64,000 nt of DNA from an uncultured bacterium (GTDB lineage Bacteria > Patescibacteriota > Saccharimonadia > Saccharimonadales > Saccharimonadaceae), in NCBI GenBank assembly GCA_903899655.1, contig CAIUKF010000013.1, positions 60,983-124,982 on the forward strand, written 5' to 3'. The notes under the pieces were generated by a model. The model saw nothing but the letters and a program-made list of their open reading frames with translations. It did no database searches and was not told where the DNA came from. Position 1 is the stretch's first letter. Every line of letters starts with the position of its first letter. Below are positions 7,231-16,111 of the stretch, one piece after another. Both the position numbers and the translations under genes were made by a program.

Positions 7231-8736
7231 TTATAAATACGAAACGATTTGTTTAGCTTTTAACGCACCAACGATTTCGGCAATATCTGACTCAGATACA
7301 CCTTTGAGAGCTTTGACACTACCAAATTTACGAATTAACTTTACCCTGGTTTTTGGCCCAATACCCGGAATTTCTTCCAAGACACTTGAAGTTTGCTTGG
7401 CCCGTTTCAAAACCGTATGATAACTAACCGCAAATCGATGCGACTCATCACGAATTCGTTGTAATAATTTAATAATATGTGTTGTTTTTGGTAAATTAAT
7501 TAACGTGAAGCCATCTGTTGTAGTAATATAACCACCTAATTCTTTCAGCTTTTTTGTCTGCAATAACGGGCCCTGCAAAAGTGATTTTTGCGGTGTAATA
7601 TTATTTTTTGGATTGGCAAGGACGATTTGTTCGTCACGTTTTGCTAGGCCAATAAATGGGACTGCTTGCAACCCAATTTCGTCGCGAGCCTTGATTGCCG
7701 CATCCAATTGCCCTTTACCACCATCAATCAAAACTAAATCAGGTTTGCCCCAACTTTTTAGGTTCTTTTCACTTAGACGCCTGGTAATCGTTTCGTTCAT
7801 GTTATAAAAATCATCATTTTTGTCAGTTCGAGTTTTGAATTTGCGGTACTGTGCCCTGTCACTAACGCCGTTTGTGAATACTACCATACTGGCAACAACA
7901 TTAGTACCGCTCATATGCGAAATGTCATAACCTTCAATTCGGACTGGGATTTTTGATAATCCCAACAAGTCAGTTAAATCACGCAAAGCATTATCTTTGC
8001 TAATATCTAAAAATTCTTTATCACCGAAACAAATTCGTCGTTGTAATTCACGCAGATTAAACAGTTTGTTGCGAACCTTGGCAGCCGTTTCAAAATCCTG
8101 TGATTTGGCAGCTGTTTTCATATCACGCTCTAAATCCTTAATCAACGTCTTGCGATTGCCATTCATATAACTAATCAATTTCCGCAAGTTTGATTTATAT
8201 TCATCACTTGTCATACCGACTGGCGATAAACCCAAATGATCATCCAAGTCCAACTTATTATTTCCAAGGTCAGACCTTGGAATTTTTATATAATAAGGGA
8301 AAATTTTACGCAAATAGCGTAAGGCTTTTTTGACCGCAAAAGCATTGTAATACGGCCCAAAATATTCAGCCCCATCATCAGCTGGATTACGCGTAAAACT
8401 GACATAGGGCCAATCATTTTTCATGTCAATCCGAACAAACGACAAAGATTTATCGTCACGCAACAAAATATTGAATTTTGGCATGTAGCGTTTGACCATC
8501 TCGGCTTCCAAAAACAAAGCATCAATTTCACTTTCGGTTTCAATCCAATCGGTATCAGCAATTTCAGCAACCAAGGCTTTGGTTTTGATATCCATATCGC
8601 GTGTACTTTGAAAATATTGCTTGACTCGATTTTTCAAAACCGCTGCTTTGCCAACATAAATAATCTCACCAGTTTTGTCTTTGTGAAAGTAAACACCTGG
8701 CGTAATCGGAAGTTGTTTTAATTTGTCGCTTAACAT
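7231..8736 (-). CDS. uvrC: Excinuclease ABC subunit C
   Basis: About 501 aa, shorter than the usual 600 but with all UvrC parts: the GIY-YIG nuclease domain (PGVYFHKDKTGEIIYVG), the UvrB-interacting UVR motif (DMKTAAKSQDFETAAKVRNK), the RNase H-like 5' nuclease domain (IEGYDISHMSGTNVVASMVV, LIDGGKGQLDAA) and a C-terminal HhH (EEIPGIGPKTRVKLIRKFGS). It makes both incisions around lesions in nucleotide excision repair with UvrA and UvrB; uvrA is 2.4 kb away, uvrB is not in the window. The compact size is usual for CPR. TATAAT lies 7 nt before the ATG at 8736 (8749-8744), so the mRNA is probably leaderless. Confidence 0.96.
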   Translation of the reverse strand: MLSDKLKQLPITPGVYFHKDKTGEIIYVGKAAVLKNRVKQYFQSTRDMDIKTKALVAEIADTDWIETESEIDALFLEAEMVKRYMPKFNILLRDDKSLSFVRIDMKNDWPYVSFTRNPADDGAEYFGPYYNAFAVKKALRYLRKIFPYYIKIPRSDLGNNKLDLDDHLGLSPVGMTSDEYKSNLRKLISYMNGNRKTLIKDLERDMKTAAKSQDFETAAKVRNKLFNLRELQRRICFGDKEFLDISKDNALRDLTDLLGLSKIPVRIEGYDISHMSGTNVVASMVVFTNGVSDRAQYRKFKTRTDKNDDFYNMNETITRRLSEKNLKSWGKPDLVLIDGGKGQLDAAIKARDEIGLQAVPFIGLAKRDEQIVLANPKNNITPQKSLLQGPLLQTKKLKELGGYITTTDGFTLINLPKTTHIIKLLQRIRDESHRFAVSYHTVLKRAKQTSSVLEEIPGIGPKTRVKLIRKFGSVKALKGVSESDIAEIVGALKAKQIVSYL

Positions 8737-8780
8737 CACTTTTATTATACTTTATAATCTGTCGGCATTACTAAACAATA

Positions 8781-8813
8781 AATACTCCGCCATATGAATA
8801 ATGGCGGAGTATT
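8781..8813 (-). terminator. Hairpin terminator behind rplY
   Basis: A perfect 13-bp inverted repeat, AATACTCCGCCAT/ATGGCGGAGTATT, with a 7-nt loop lies 16 nt after the rplY stop on the minus strand. The run after the stem (TATTGTTTAG) is only moderately T-rich. Confidence 0.75.
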
Positions 8814-8828
8814 ACAATAATTCAATAA

Positions 8829-9524
8829 TTATTTAGTTTCGGCGTCTGTTTTGGCTGCGTCAGCACCAGCTGTGGCAGGAGTTTCGGCCCCGTTCTCAGA
8901 TGCAACTTCGCTAACATCTTCGGCGTCACCACCGGCAGCTTCGTTAGCAGCTTGCAAAGCACCCGGTTCGTAGACGTTTGCAATCACTAGTTCTAGGTTT
9001 TGATCAACATCAGCAAATTCAACACCTTCTGGTAATTTAATATCACCAACGGTTAATTTATCTTCATCAGTTGCTAAGTCAACAATTGAAAGTTCAATTG
9101 ATTCTGGCAAATGAGCAGGTTTTGCCTTGACTTCAATATGCTCGATAGCTTGCAAGATAACTAATCCAGCGCGTTCGGCTGCGCTCTCGCCTTTGCCAAC
9201 TAAGATAATTGGGACTTCGGTTGTAATGATGTCATTTTGGTGAATCGTATGAAACGCGATATGTCGCAGCGTATGTTTAACTGGATCCATATCGATATCT
9301 TTGATAATAGCAAGTTTTTTGCTACCATTAATTACTAAATGAACTGGCGTATGCTTGCCAGCAGCATGAATCACTTTATTAGTTTCAACTATTTTTGATT
9401 GTGTTTTTGTTGGCTCGGCGTGGCCACCATAAACTACACTAGGTACATATCCACTATTACGTAATTTAGCTAGTTTTTTGCCTTCTGCGGTCCTTGTGTC
9501 TAAGGCCAATAGAATATTGCTCAT
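8829..9524 (-). CDS. rplY: 50S ribosomal protein L25 (general stress protein CTC type)
   Basis: A 231-aa protein of the long L25/TL5/CTC type. The N-terminal 5S rRNA-binding beta-barrel has TRTAEGKKLAKLRNSGYVPSVVYGG, and the middle CTC domain has VPIILVGKGESAAERAGLVILQAIEHIEV. The last 50 residues are an Ala/Glu-rich acidic tail (AANEAAGGDAEDVSE). L25 binds loop E of 5S rRNA. AGAAGGAT sits about 6 nt before the ATG. It is transcribed alone, with a hairpin terminator behind it, and diverges from dedA across a 255-bp gap that holds a long palindrome. Confidence 0.94.
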   Translation of the reverse strand: MSNILLALDTRTAEGKKLAKLRNSGYVPSVVYGGHAEPTKTQSKIVETNKVIHAAGKHTPVHLVINGSKKLAIIKDIDMDPVKHTLRHIAFHTIHQNDIITTEVPIILVGKGESAAERAGLVILQAIEHIEVKAKPAHLPESIELSIVDLATDEDKLTVGDIKLPEGVEFADVDQNLELVIANVYEPGALQAANEAAGGDAEDVSEVASENGAETPATAGADAAKTDAETK

Positions 9525-9610
9525 CAGTTTTATCCTTCTTTTCAGTCGTTAATAGTTGACTGCTGATATATAGTATAACATTCAATCGCTTATCATGCTA
9601 AAATTAATAC

Positions 9611-9778
9611 TATAGTCTCCGCAATATAAATTGTTGGGATTTGGAACAGTTATCTATGAGTTATAAAACTTGTCTTCTTTGGACGAGGCATATCCATAGA
9701 TACGTCGAGTACAAAAAAACAAGTTTTTAACCATAGAGAACGTTTCAGATCGTAATGATTTGTATCGTGGAGACTATA
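9611..9778 (+). promoter_or_regulatory. 168-nt quasi-palindromic leader of the DedA gene, SD inside the stem
   Basis: The segment folds on itself almost end to end around position 9694. The outer stem TATAGTCTCC (9611-9620) pairs with GGAGACTATA (9769-9778). A middle stem pairs CTATGAGTTATAAAACTTGT (9654-9673) with ACAAGTTTTTAACCATAG (9719-9736) with two single-base bulges. Between them most positions pair with G-U wobbles. The GGAG of the outer 3' arm is the SD, 7 nt before the dedA ATG at 9780, so the folded form hides it. No match to a riboswitch class I know. It could also be a hairpin element inserted in the DNA. Confidence 0.6.
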
Positions 9779-9779
9779 A

Positions 9780-10469
9780 ATGATTCCAGGATTTGATTTA
9801 ACACAGTTCGCGCAAACAGCTGGGCCAATCGCAGCATTGGTAATTGTAGCCTTAATTATTTTCGCCGAGAATGGCCTGTTGATTGGCTTCTTTTTCCCAG
9901 GCGACAGTGTACTATTCACAATTGGGATTTTAGTCCAAGGTACCAATACTTTTAAACTCGATTTTAATATTCATTTTGTTGTTTTGGTATTATTCTTAGC
10001 CGCTACCTTAGGTTCAAGCGTTGGTTATATCATTGGGCGTAAAATCGGACCAAAATTATTTAAACGACCAGATTCACTGTTATTCCGCCAAGAAAATGTC
10101 ATAAAAGCTCAGGAGTTTTATGACAAAAATGGCGGCAAGACAATAATTATTGCTCGTTTTGTTCCTATTGTTCGAACTTTCGTACCACTAATTGCTGGCA
10201 TCGCCAAAATGGAATATAAAACATTTATGTTATTTAACTTTATCGGTGGATTTTTATGGACCGCCGGTATCACATATTTGGGATTCTTTTTGGGTGAGGT
10301 ATTACGCAGCCTAGGTGTTGATGTTGATTTAATTATTTTGCCAGTCATCGCCATAATTGTTACCGTATCAGTAGCGCCAGCTCTTTATCAATTATTAAAG
10401 ACTAAAAAACAACGTCAATTAATCTGGAAAACATTTAAGCAACAAGTTAAACGATTATTCACAAAATAA
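9780..10469 (+). CDS. DedA family membrane protein
   Basis: A 229-aa polytopic protein with the DedA/SNARE-associated (PF09335) hallmarks: ENGLLIGFFFPGDSVLF near the start, the GSSVGYIIGRKIG loop, and the FxxRF[VI]P motif followed by RTFVPLIAGIAKM, then FNFIGGFLWTAG. DedA proteins are membrane flippases; some (UptA type) return undecaprenyl phosphate to the inner face for wall synthesis. A PAP2 phosphatase gene follows after 15 nt, which fits such a role: PAP2 would make undecaprenyl phosphate outside and DedA would recycle it. That functional link is inference. The 5' leader is a long hairpin covering the SD. Confidence 0.92.
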   Translation: MIPGFDLTQFAQTAGPIAALVIVALIIFAENGLLIGFFFPGDSVLFTIGILVQGTNTFKLDFNIHFVVLVLFLAATLGSSVGYIIGRKIGPKLFKRPDSLLFRQENVIKAQEFYDKNGGKTIIIARFVPIVRTFVPLIAGIAKMEYKTFMLFNFIGGFLWTAGITYLGFFLGEVLRSLGVDVDLIILPVIAIIVTVSVAPALYQLLKTKKQRQLIWKTFKQQVKRLFTK

Positions 10470-10484
10470 ACAGGATAAATAATA

Positions 10485-11177
10485 GTGGCCCTCGACATCA
10501 TTGAATCAACCAATATTAAAACTGCTTGGACTACAAAGAAGTCTGTAATTACAGCTGTTATCTGCTTTGTTATCGGTTTAATTATTTTTATCATAGCCTA
10601 TTTAGGCATGCGTCAAAACTCAGGTTTAGGAACATTTAACCAACCTGTCTTGGACTGGATGATTAATAATCGCAATTCACAAGTTACCAGCATTATGGAA
10701 GCAGTCACGACAGCCGCCAGTTTACAAATTTTTACCGTCGTTGTCATAGGAATTGCATTCGTTTGGGGAATATTAAAAAAAGAAATATGGCGACCACTTG
10801 CTTTTGTTAGCTCGGTCGGTTTTGCAGCTGGCGTATCAACACTGCTTAAAGTTCTAACCGCCAACAATCGCCCACCACAAACCAGTATGATTGCGCCTTT
10901 TGAATTAGATTACTCTTTCCCGTCTGGTCATACAATTAGCGTCGTTGTCTGTTTACTAGTATTAGGGTATTTAATTTATTCGCGTCGTTCTAGCATAGTA
11001 ACTGTTACAAGTTGGCTAATTTTAGCATTAGTTGGCTCAGCAATAGTAGCAATTAGCCGTTTATATTTAGGCTATCACTGGCTAACAGACGTTACAGCGT
11101 CACTTGGATTAGGTTTAATCATCTTGTCGATAATAATAATTATCGACAGAATCGTTATTAACCGACTCGAAAACTAA
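10485..11177 (+). CDS. PAP2-family membrane phosphatase (probable undecaprenyl-diphosphatase)
   Basis: A 230-aa protein with six hydrophobic segments and the three PAP2 motifs: K-x6-RP in [14 protein letters not shown] in [11 protein letters not shown], and SR-x5-H-x3-D in [15 protein letters not shown]2 enzymes remove phosphate from lipid pyrophosphates, commonly C55-PP, on the outer face of the membrane. It uses a GTG start with AGGAT 8 nt upstream. It forms a pair with the DedA gene 15 nt upstream. Its 3' end overlaps that of uvrA on the other strand by 4 nt. The exact lipid substrate is inferred. Confidence 0.9.
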   Translation: MALDIIESTNIKTAWTTKKSVITAVICFVIGLIIFIIAYLGMRQNSGLGTFNQPVLDWMINNRNSQVTSIMEAVTTAASLQIFTVVVIGIAFVWGILKKEIWRPLAFVSSVGFAAGVSTLLKVLTANNRPPQTSMIAPFELDYSFPSGHTISVVVCLLVLGYLIYSRRSSIVTVTSWLILALVGSAIVAISRLYLGYHWLTDVTASLGLGLIILSIIIIIDRIVINRLEN

Positions 11178-13987
11178 AGCATTTCTTTTAAAAATTGGCC
11201 AGTAAAGGAATTCTTGGTTTTAGCAACTTCTTCAGGCGTTCCAGCAGCCACAATATTGCCGCCACCCATTCCGCCTTCGGGACCCATATCAATCAAATGA
11301 TCGGCTGTTTTAATAACGTCCAAATTATGTTCGATAATCACCATACTATTGCCACCTTCAACTAGTTTTTGCAAAATAACCAATAATTTTTTAACGTCAG
11401 CACTGTGTAAACCAGTCGTAGGTTCGTCTAAGATATACAAAGTTTTACCAGTCGCTCGACGTGATAGTTCACTGGCCAGTTTAATACGTTGCGCCTCACC
11501 GCCACTGAATGTCGTGGCTGGTTGGCCTAAACGAATATACCCCAAACCGACTTCAACCAAGGTATCTAATTTACGAGCAATTGTCGGTACATTTTCAAAG
11601 AATTTAGCGCCTTGTTCGACCGTCATATCTAACACGTCACTAATTGTTGAACCTTTGTATTTAATTTCCAATGCTTCGCGGTTGTAACGTTTGCCTTTAC
11701 AGACATCGCAAGTTACATAAACATCAGGCAAAAAGTGCATTTCGATTTTAATAACACCATCACCCTGACAGTTTTCACAGCGTCCACCTTTGACGTTAAA
11801 ACTAAATCGTCCAGCTTTGTAGCCACGAATATTAGCATCAGGCGTTGAAGCAAATAATTCTCTGATTGGCGTAAATACACCGGTATAGGTAGCCGGATTT
11901 GACCGTGGTGTGCGACCAATCGCTGACTGATCAATTACGATAACTTTGTCCAGCAAATTAATTCCTTCGATGTTTTCGTGAGCACCAGGTACGACATGTG
12001 AACGATGCAATCGGGCCGATAATTCTTTGGCTAAAATATCGTTTACCAACGTCGATTTTCCGCTACCACTAACACCACTGACTACAATCATATTACCAAG
12101 TGGAAAAGCGACGTCAATATTTTTCAAGTTATTTTCGCGGGCGCCACGAATAATCAATTCACGACCTTGAGTAATTTTACGGCGTTTTTTTGGTACATCA
12201 ATTTTTTCAGTTCCGCTTAAATAGCGTCCAGTAATACTGTCTTTGTTGGCAGCAACTTCGTCAGGCGTACCTGATGCCACGACATTACCACCCATTTGAC
12301 CAGCACCAGGGCCAATGTCGAGTAAGTAATCGGCGTGACGAATTGTATCTTCGTCGTGTTCAACTACAATCACCGTATTACCTAAATCACGTAGATGCTT
12401 TAAGGTATCAATTAGACGATTATTATCGCGTTGATGCAGACCAATTGACGGTTCATCCAAAACATACAAAACGCCCTGCAAACCTGAGCCGATTTGCGTT
12501 GCCAAACGAATTCGCTGGGCTTCACCACCTGATAATGTGTTAGCTGCTCGACCAAGTTCGATATAACTTAGGCCGACATTATTCATAAATCCTAACCGCG
12601 CCAAAATTTCTTTGATAATTTGATTAGCAATAAATAATTCTTTATCGTTCAGTTTTAATGTGTTTTGAAATAGGTCCAAAGCGTTAGTAATATCTAAATT
12701 ACAAACATCCATAATACTTAGGCCATGAATCGTGACTGCCAAAACAACTGGCTTTAAACGCGCACCTTTGCAGGTATAACACTGACGTTCGCGCATAAAA
12801 CGCTCGATATCTTTACGCATGAATTCACTATCAGTTTCTTTGTGGCGACGTTCAAGGTTTGGGATCACACCTTCGTAAGTTGACTCGTATTCGCGACCAC
12901 TGCCCAGTTCGACTGTGTATTTTTGATCACCAGTGCCGTACAAAACTTTATTTAAATCTTCGGGCGATAGTTGACCAACTGGTACATTAATACTAAAGCC
13001 ATGCGCCTCGGCAACTTTTGCCAAACGCTTCATATACCAAGCGTCGCTGTTGACGCGATTATATGGACGAATTGCGCCTTCCGAAATGGTCAAATTTGGA
13101 TTAAAAACTAAATCAGGATCAACTTCCAGACGGTTGCCAAGACCAGTACAAACTGGGCAAGCACCTTGTGGCGCATTAAAACTAAACAAACGTGGTTCAA
13201 GTTCGGGAATATCTTCATTAGGATGATCTAAACAAGCGTAACGTTGGCTATAGGCCGTGACCGTGTTGTCGTCAACATTTAATACTTCAACGATTCCAGA
13301 CGCAATTTCAAGTGCTTGTTCGACTGATTGCGTGACGCGCCCCAACATATCGGGCGACAAGGCAATACGGTCAACCACGATTTCAATATCGTGTTTAAAC
13401 TTTTTATCAAGTTCAGGAAACTCGTCCAGCGCATAAACAACACCATCAACTCGCGCCCGAGCAAAACCTAAGCGATTATATTGTTCGGGAATGTGTGCAA
13501 ACTCACCTTTTTTGGATTTGATAATTGGCGCCAAAATCATTAATTTTGACCCATCAGGCAACTTCATAATTTCATCAATAATCGTTTCAGATGTACGGCG
13601 CGTAACTGGTTTGCCGCAAATTGGACAGTGCGGCACGCCAATGCGTGCATAGAGTAAACGCAAATAATCATAAATTTCAGTTACAGTAGCAACTGTACTG
13701 CGTGGGTTACGGCTAGTTGATTTTTGGTCAATACTAATCGCTGGACTTAAGCCCTCGATATAATCAACGTCTGGTTTTTCCATCATGCCCAAAAATTGAC
13801 GTGCATAACTGGACAAACTTTCAACATATCGACGCTGGCCTTCGGCATAAATAGTATCAAAAGCAAGGCTCGATTTTCCCGAACCAGATAGGCCTGTAAT
13901 CACAACTAATTTATCGCGTGGGATCTCGACGCTGATATTTTTTAGGTTGTGCTCACGGGCACCAACAACTTTAATTACCTCTGACAT
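11174..13987 (-). CDS. uvrA: Excinuclease ABC subunit A
   Basis: 937 aa from the canonical start [19 protein letters not shown]. Two ABC ATPase modules are visible: Walker [17 protein letters not shown] and [16 protein letters not shown], signatures [10 protein letters not shown] and [10 protein letters not shown]. Zinc modules show [20 protein letters not shown] and [16 protein letters not shown]. UvrA dimers find bulky lesions and load UvrB. The frame stays open 56 codons further upstream, but that part lies in an intergenic palindrome and has no UvrA similarity. TATAAT at 14002-13997 lies 9 nt before the chosen ATG, indicating a near-leaderless transcript. It is convergent with the PAP2 gene. 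Confidence 0.97.
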   Translation of the reverse strand: MSEVIKVVGAREHNLKNISVEIPRDKLVVITGLSGSGKSSLAFDTIYAEGQRRYVESLSSYARQFLGMMEKPDVDYIEGLSPAISIDQKSTSRNPRSTVATVTEIYDYLRLLYARIGVPHCPICGKPVTRRTSETIIDEIMKLPDGSKLMILAPIIKSKKGEFAHIPEQYNRLGFARARVDGVVYALDEFPELDKKFKHDIEIVVDRIALSPDMLGRVTQSVEQALEIASGIVEVLNVDDNTVTAYSQRYACLDHPNEDIPELEPRLFSFNAPQGACPVCTGLGNRLEVDPDLVFNPNLTISEGAIRPYNRVNSDAWYMKRLAKVAEAHGFSINVPVGQLSPEDLNKVLYGTGDQKYTVELGSGREYESTYEGVIPNLERRHKETDSEFMRKDIERFMRERQCYTCKGARLKPVVLAVTIHGLSIMDVCNLDITNALDLFQNTLKLNDKELFIANQIIKEILARLGFMNNVGLSYIELGRAANTLSGGEAQRIRLATQIGSGLQGVLYVLDEPSIGLHQRDNNRLIDTLKHLRDLGNTVIVVEHDEDTIRHADYLLDIGPGAGQMGGNVVASGTPDEVAANKDSITGRYLSGTEKIDVPKKRRKITQGRELIIRGARENNLKNIDVAFPLGNMIVVSGVSGSGKSTLVNDILAKELSARLHRSHVVPGAHENIEGINLLDKVIVIDQSAIGRTPRSNPATYTGVFTPIRELFASTPDANIRGYKAGRFSFNVKGGRCENCQGDGVIKIEMHFLPDVYVTCDVCKGKRYNREALEIKYKGSTISDVLDMTVEQGAKFFENVPTIARKLDTLVEVGLGYIRLGQPATTFSGGEAQRIKLASELSRRATGKTLYILDEPTTGLHSADVKKLLVILQKLVEGGNSMVIIEHNLDVIKTADHLIDMGPEGGMGGGNIVAAGTPEEVAKTKNSFTGQFLKEML

Positions 13988-14041
13988 AGCCCATCGATTA
14001 TACGCTAAATCAACAAAATATTCCAGTGCCACGTAAGTCAT

Positions 14042-14246
14042 ATATACATCACCACCACTCCATCCCCTTACTAATCCAATGTCCTGTTCGCCTGTCGCGG
14101 CAATAATAAAGTCAAAATCACTTTGTATCCTGCGTAACTCGCGTTGCTCAAACATACTCGGATAGCAAGGTAATTTTGACTTTATTATTCCGGTCAGTCA
14201 AAGGGACACTGTACTAGCAATGTGATGTCGGGTGGCTAGCGATATA
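14042..14246. repeat. Quasi-palindrome upstream of uvrA
   Basis: Two arms of roughly 90 bp face each other around position 14145. The best part is 17 bp perfect: AATAATAAAGTCAAAAT (14102-14118) against ATTTTGACTTTATTATT (14173-14189). Similarity continues outward with substitutions and short gaps (CTAATCCAATGTCC against GGACACTGTACTAG, then CCACTCC/GGGTGG). It carries no gene. The false N-terminal extension of uvrA lies inside it. Confidence 0.75.
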
Positions 14247-14310
14247 ACTTAAGCAGCCCCATATATTAAAATTGAGTATTTATATAAATTTGGTAGATGT
14301 CGCCAGCCAC

Positions 14311-14575
14311 CAACTCCACCACAAACAACTAAGTCGGCTGTTAGATTACCGTTAAAATACGGCTGTTTTGTTCGTTGCTGGTCGAGGACCACCCGATACC
14401 TGTTGTTTCGCTGAATAGCGAACAACAGGATTGAGGGCGATCCTTCACTGTTCAGGTCCGTCCACGCGACCTGTACAGCGAAGGTCGTTCCGCAGACCAC
14501 AAAGAACGAAATAGTCTATTTTATAACGCGTAATCTAAGTGGCGACTTAGTGGTTTGGAGAGGAGGGGGTGGTGT
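14311..14575. other. Branched palindromic segment, candidate structured ncRNA
   Basis: Outer stems pair ACTAAGTCG (14328-14336) and TTAGATTAC (14341-14349) with CGACTTAGT (14543-14551) and GTAATCTAA (14530-14538). Inside are two strong hairpins: 14399-14412 with 14417-14429, and 14442-14458 with 14468-14484 (15 of 17 pairs). An inner stem can form between TTCGTTGCTGGTC and GACCAC...AACGAA. The result is a closed multi-branched fold of about 240 nt between uvrA and the exonuclease I gene, with no coding frame. It lacks the GAGGAAAGUCC core of RNase P RNA and recognisable tmRNA or SRP RNA signatures. The transcribed strand is unknown. Confidence 0.5.
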
Positions 14576-14586
14576 AAACAAAAAAG

Positions 14587-16011
14587 CTAGTTATCAAACT
14601 CAACCGGCATCACACTTTCAGCCCATAACTGCAATTCTTGCAACACGAATAATTTACTTTCATCAGTAATTGTGGTTGATAATTTTTGTAAAGATTTAAC
14701 AAATTCAGGCATTGACGATGTTATTTTGTCTGATCGCCACTTTTCCCAGGCAATCGCCTCGTCTTCGGCTAAACTTTTTGGAAAATTGCGAGCTTTGTAA
14801 TGTAACAGTAGCGGTTCAAGACGTTCGTCCGTAAAATTGGGATGAAAATCGGCCAACTTACGCTCGTCAGCATTACGAACAGTTTCAATTCGCATTTTAT
14901 CAATATCAGGCACGAATCCATCGTACAGTTGCGCTTCGGGATCGGGTGATTTTTTGAATTCTTCACGACCTTCCAAAACCGTTCGCACATTTTCGGCAAA
15001 TGCCGGCGCCGATAATAATATCGTTTTATGTTTTGTAATCGTTTCCTCATCCAGTGATATTTTATTCCAGCCATCACCCGCTGCCAACACGCCCAGTGGC
15101 GCAACCGCTGGCGCCCGATTATATTGCAATTCTTTGACTGGCAATTTTACAAAGTCATCAGCTTGGCGTTCGTCCCAAGTTGCATAAATTTTAGCCGCTA
15201 AATCTTTGGAACTCAAATTAATAAACGACGTTGGGTCAACTCGCAAATCATAAATAATCACATTGCCATTTTTGCCAGCCGTCAGCGGAAAAGCCACAGT
15301 TGCTTTATTAAAGGCCGTGTCTAGTCGTCCACTAGCGTAAACAAATGGTTGTTTATAATCCAAATTAACTAATTTTTTAACTTCATTTTTATCACGCAAT
15401 TTCAATAAATATTCATACAGTTGCGGTTGTTTGTCACGAATTAATTTTGTGACTGCAATTAACGCCTCGACATCCGACAAAGCATCATGGGCTTTAAAAT
15501 GATCGATTTTATTAGCGCTGGCAATTAATTCCAAACGATTAGTCGCCACACCTTTATCGTCAACTGGCCACTCGATACCTTCGGGACGCAAAGCCCGAGT
15601 CATCCTAATTACATCCAACAAATCCCAACGCGACCGACCGTCCCGATAACTCCATTCGTATGGATCGTAAAAATTACGCCACAACAAATGGCGAATAAAC
15701 TCATCATCAAAACGAATATTATTAAAGCCAACAATAATCGTATCAGGCGTAAAAACCTCATCAATTATTTTTTTCGAAAACTCTGATTCCGTAAAACCAT
15801 CTTCAACCGTTTGTTGCGGCGTAATGCCAGTTACCATCAAAGCTTCGGGACTTGGCAAGACGTCATCATTCAACTTCACCAACATATTATAAGGCTCGTC
15901 AATTGGGCTTAGGTCCATATCAGTTCGAATACCCGCAAATTGCATAATCCGCGCTTCACGAGCGTTTAAACCACTGGTTTCAAGATCGTAAAAAAAGAAT
16001 GTTTTAGACAT
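14587..16011 (-). CDS. sbcB: Exodeoxyribonuclease I
   Basis: 474 aa from MSKTFFFYDLETSG. The DEDD exonuclease residues are present: D and E in FYDLETSG, D in GFNNIRFDDEFIRHL, and the final HDALSDVEALI. It is close to E. coli ExoI in specific blocks, such as RNFYDPYEWS, SRWDLLDVIR, ALRPEGIEWP and KARNFP in the C-terminal domain. ExoI degrades single-stranded DNA 3' to 5' in recombination and mismatch repair. An 18-codon upstream extension of the frame comes from an intergenic repeat and is rejected. TATAAT lies 7 nt before the ATG (16024-16019), so the mRNA is probably leaderless. Confidence 0.95.
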   Translation of the reverse strand: MSKTFFFYDLETSGLNAREARIMQFAGIRTDMDLSPIDEPYNMLVKLNDDVLPSPEALMVTGITPQQTVEDGFTESEFSKKIIDEVFTPDTIIVGFNNIRFDDEFIRHLLWRNFYDPYEWSYRDGRSRWDLLDVIRMTRALRPEGIEWPVDDKGVATNRLELIASANKIDHFKAHDALSDVEALIAVTKLIRDKQPQLYEYLLKLRDKNEVKKLVNLDYKQPFVYASGRLDTAFNKATVAFPLTAGKNGNVIIYDLRVDPTSFINLSSKDLAAKIYATWDERQADDFVKLPVKELQYNRAPAVAPLGVLAAGDGWNKISLDEETITKHKTILLSAPAFAENVRTVLEGREEFKKSPDPEAQLYDGFVPDIDKMRIETVRNADERKLADFHPNFTDERLEPLLLHYKARNFPKSLAEDEAIAWEKWRSDKITSSMPEFVKSLQKLSTTITDESKLFVLQELQLWAESVMPVEFDN

Positions 16012-16031
16012 TAACTTAATTATACAGTATT

Positions 16032-16110
16032 TAGCTATTGGAAGGTGGCTATTAGAATGTAGCAAAAAGAAATACTAATATATTACACTGGCTATATTCC
16101 AATAGCTAAC
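16032..16110. repeat. TAGCTATTGGAA repeat, locus A (3' of obgE)
   Basis: Copies TAGCTATTGGAA (16032-16043) and TTCCAATAGCTA (16097-16108) form inverted ends around further partial units (GGCTATTAGAATGTAGC). The element begins 1-2 nt after the obgE stop codon. Confidence 0.8.
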
Positions 16111-16111
16111 T

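Noticed and set aside
9611..9778. 6S RNA
   Set aside because: Rod-like shape and length fit loosely, but there is no clear central bubble, and the 3' arm is tied to the dedA start, favouring a cis element.
13988..14155. Upstream extension of uvrA by 56 codons
   Set aside because: It has no similarity to UvrA, which begins with the [14 protein letters not shown] block. It lies inside a palindrome, and the promoter sits directly before ATG 13987.
16012..16065. N-terminal extension of the exonuclease I gene
   Set aside because: Encoded by the TAGCTATT repeat and crossing the promoter; the family begins at FFFYDLETSG.
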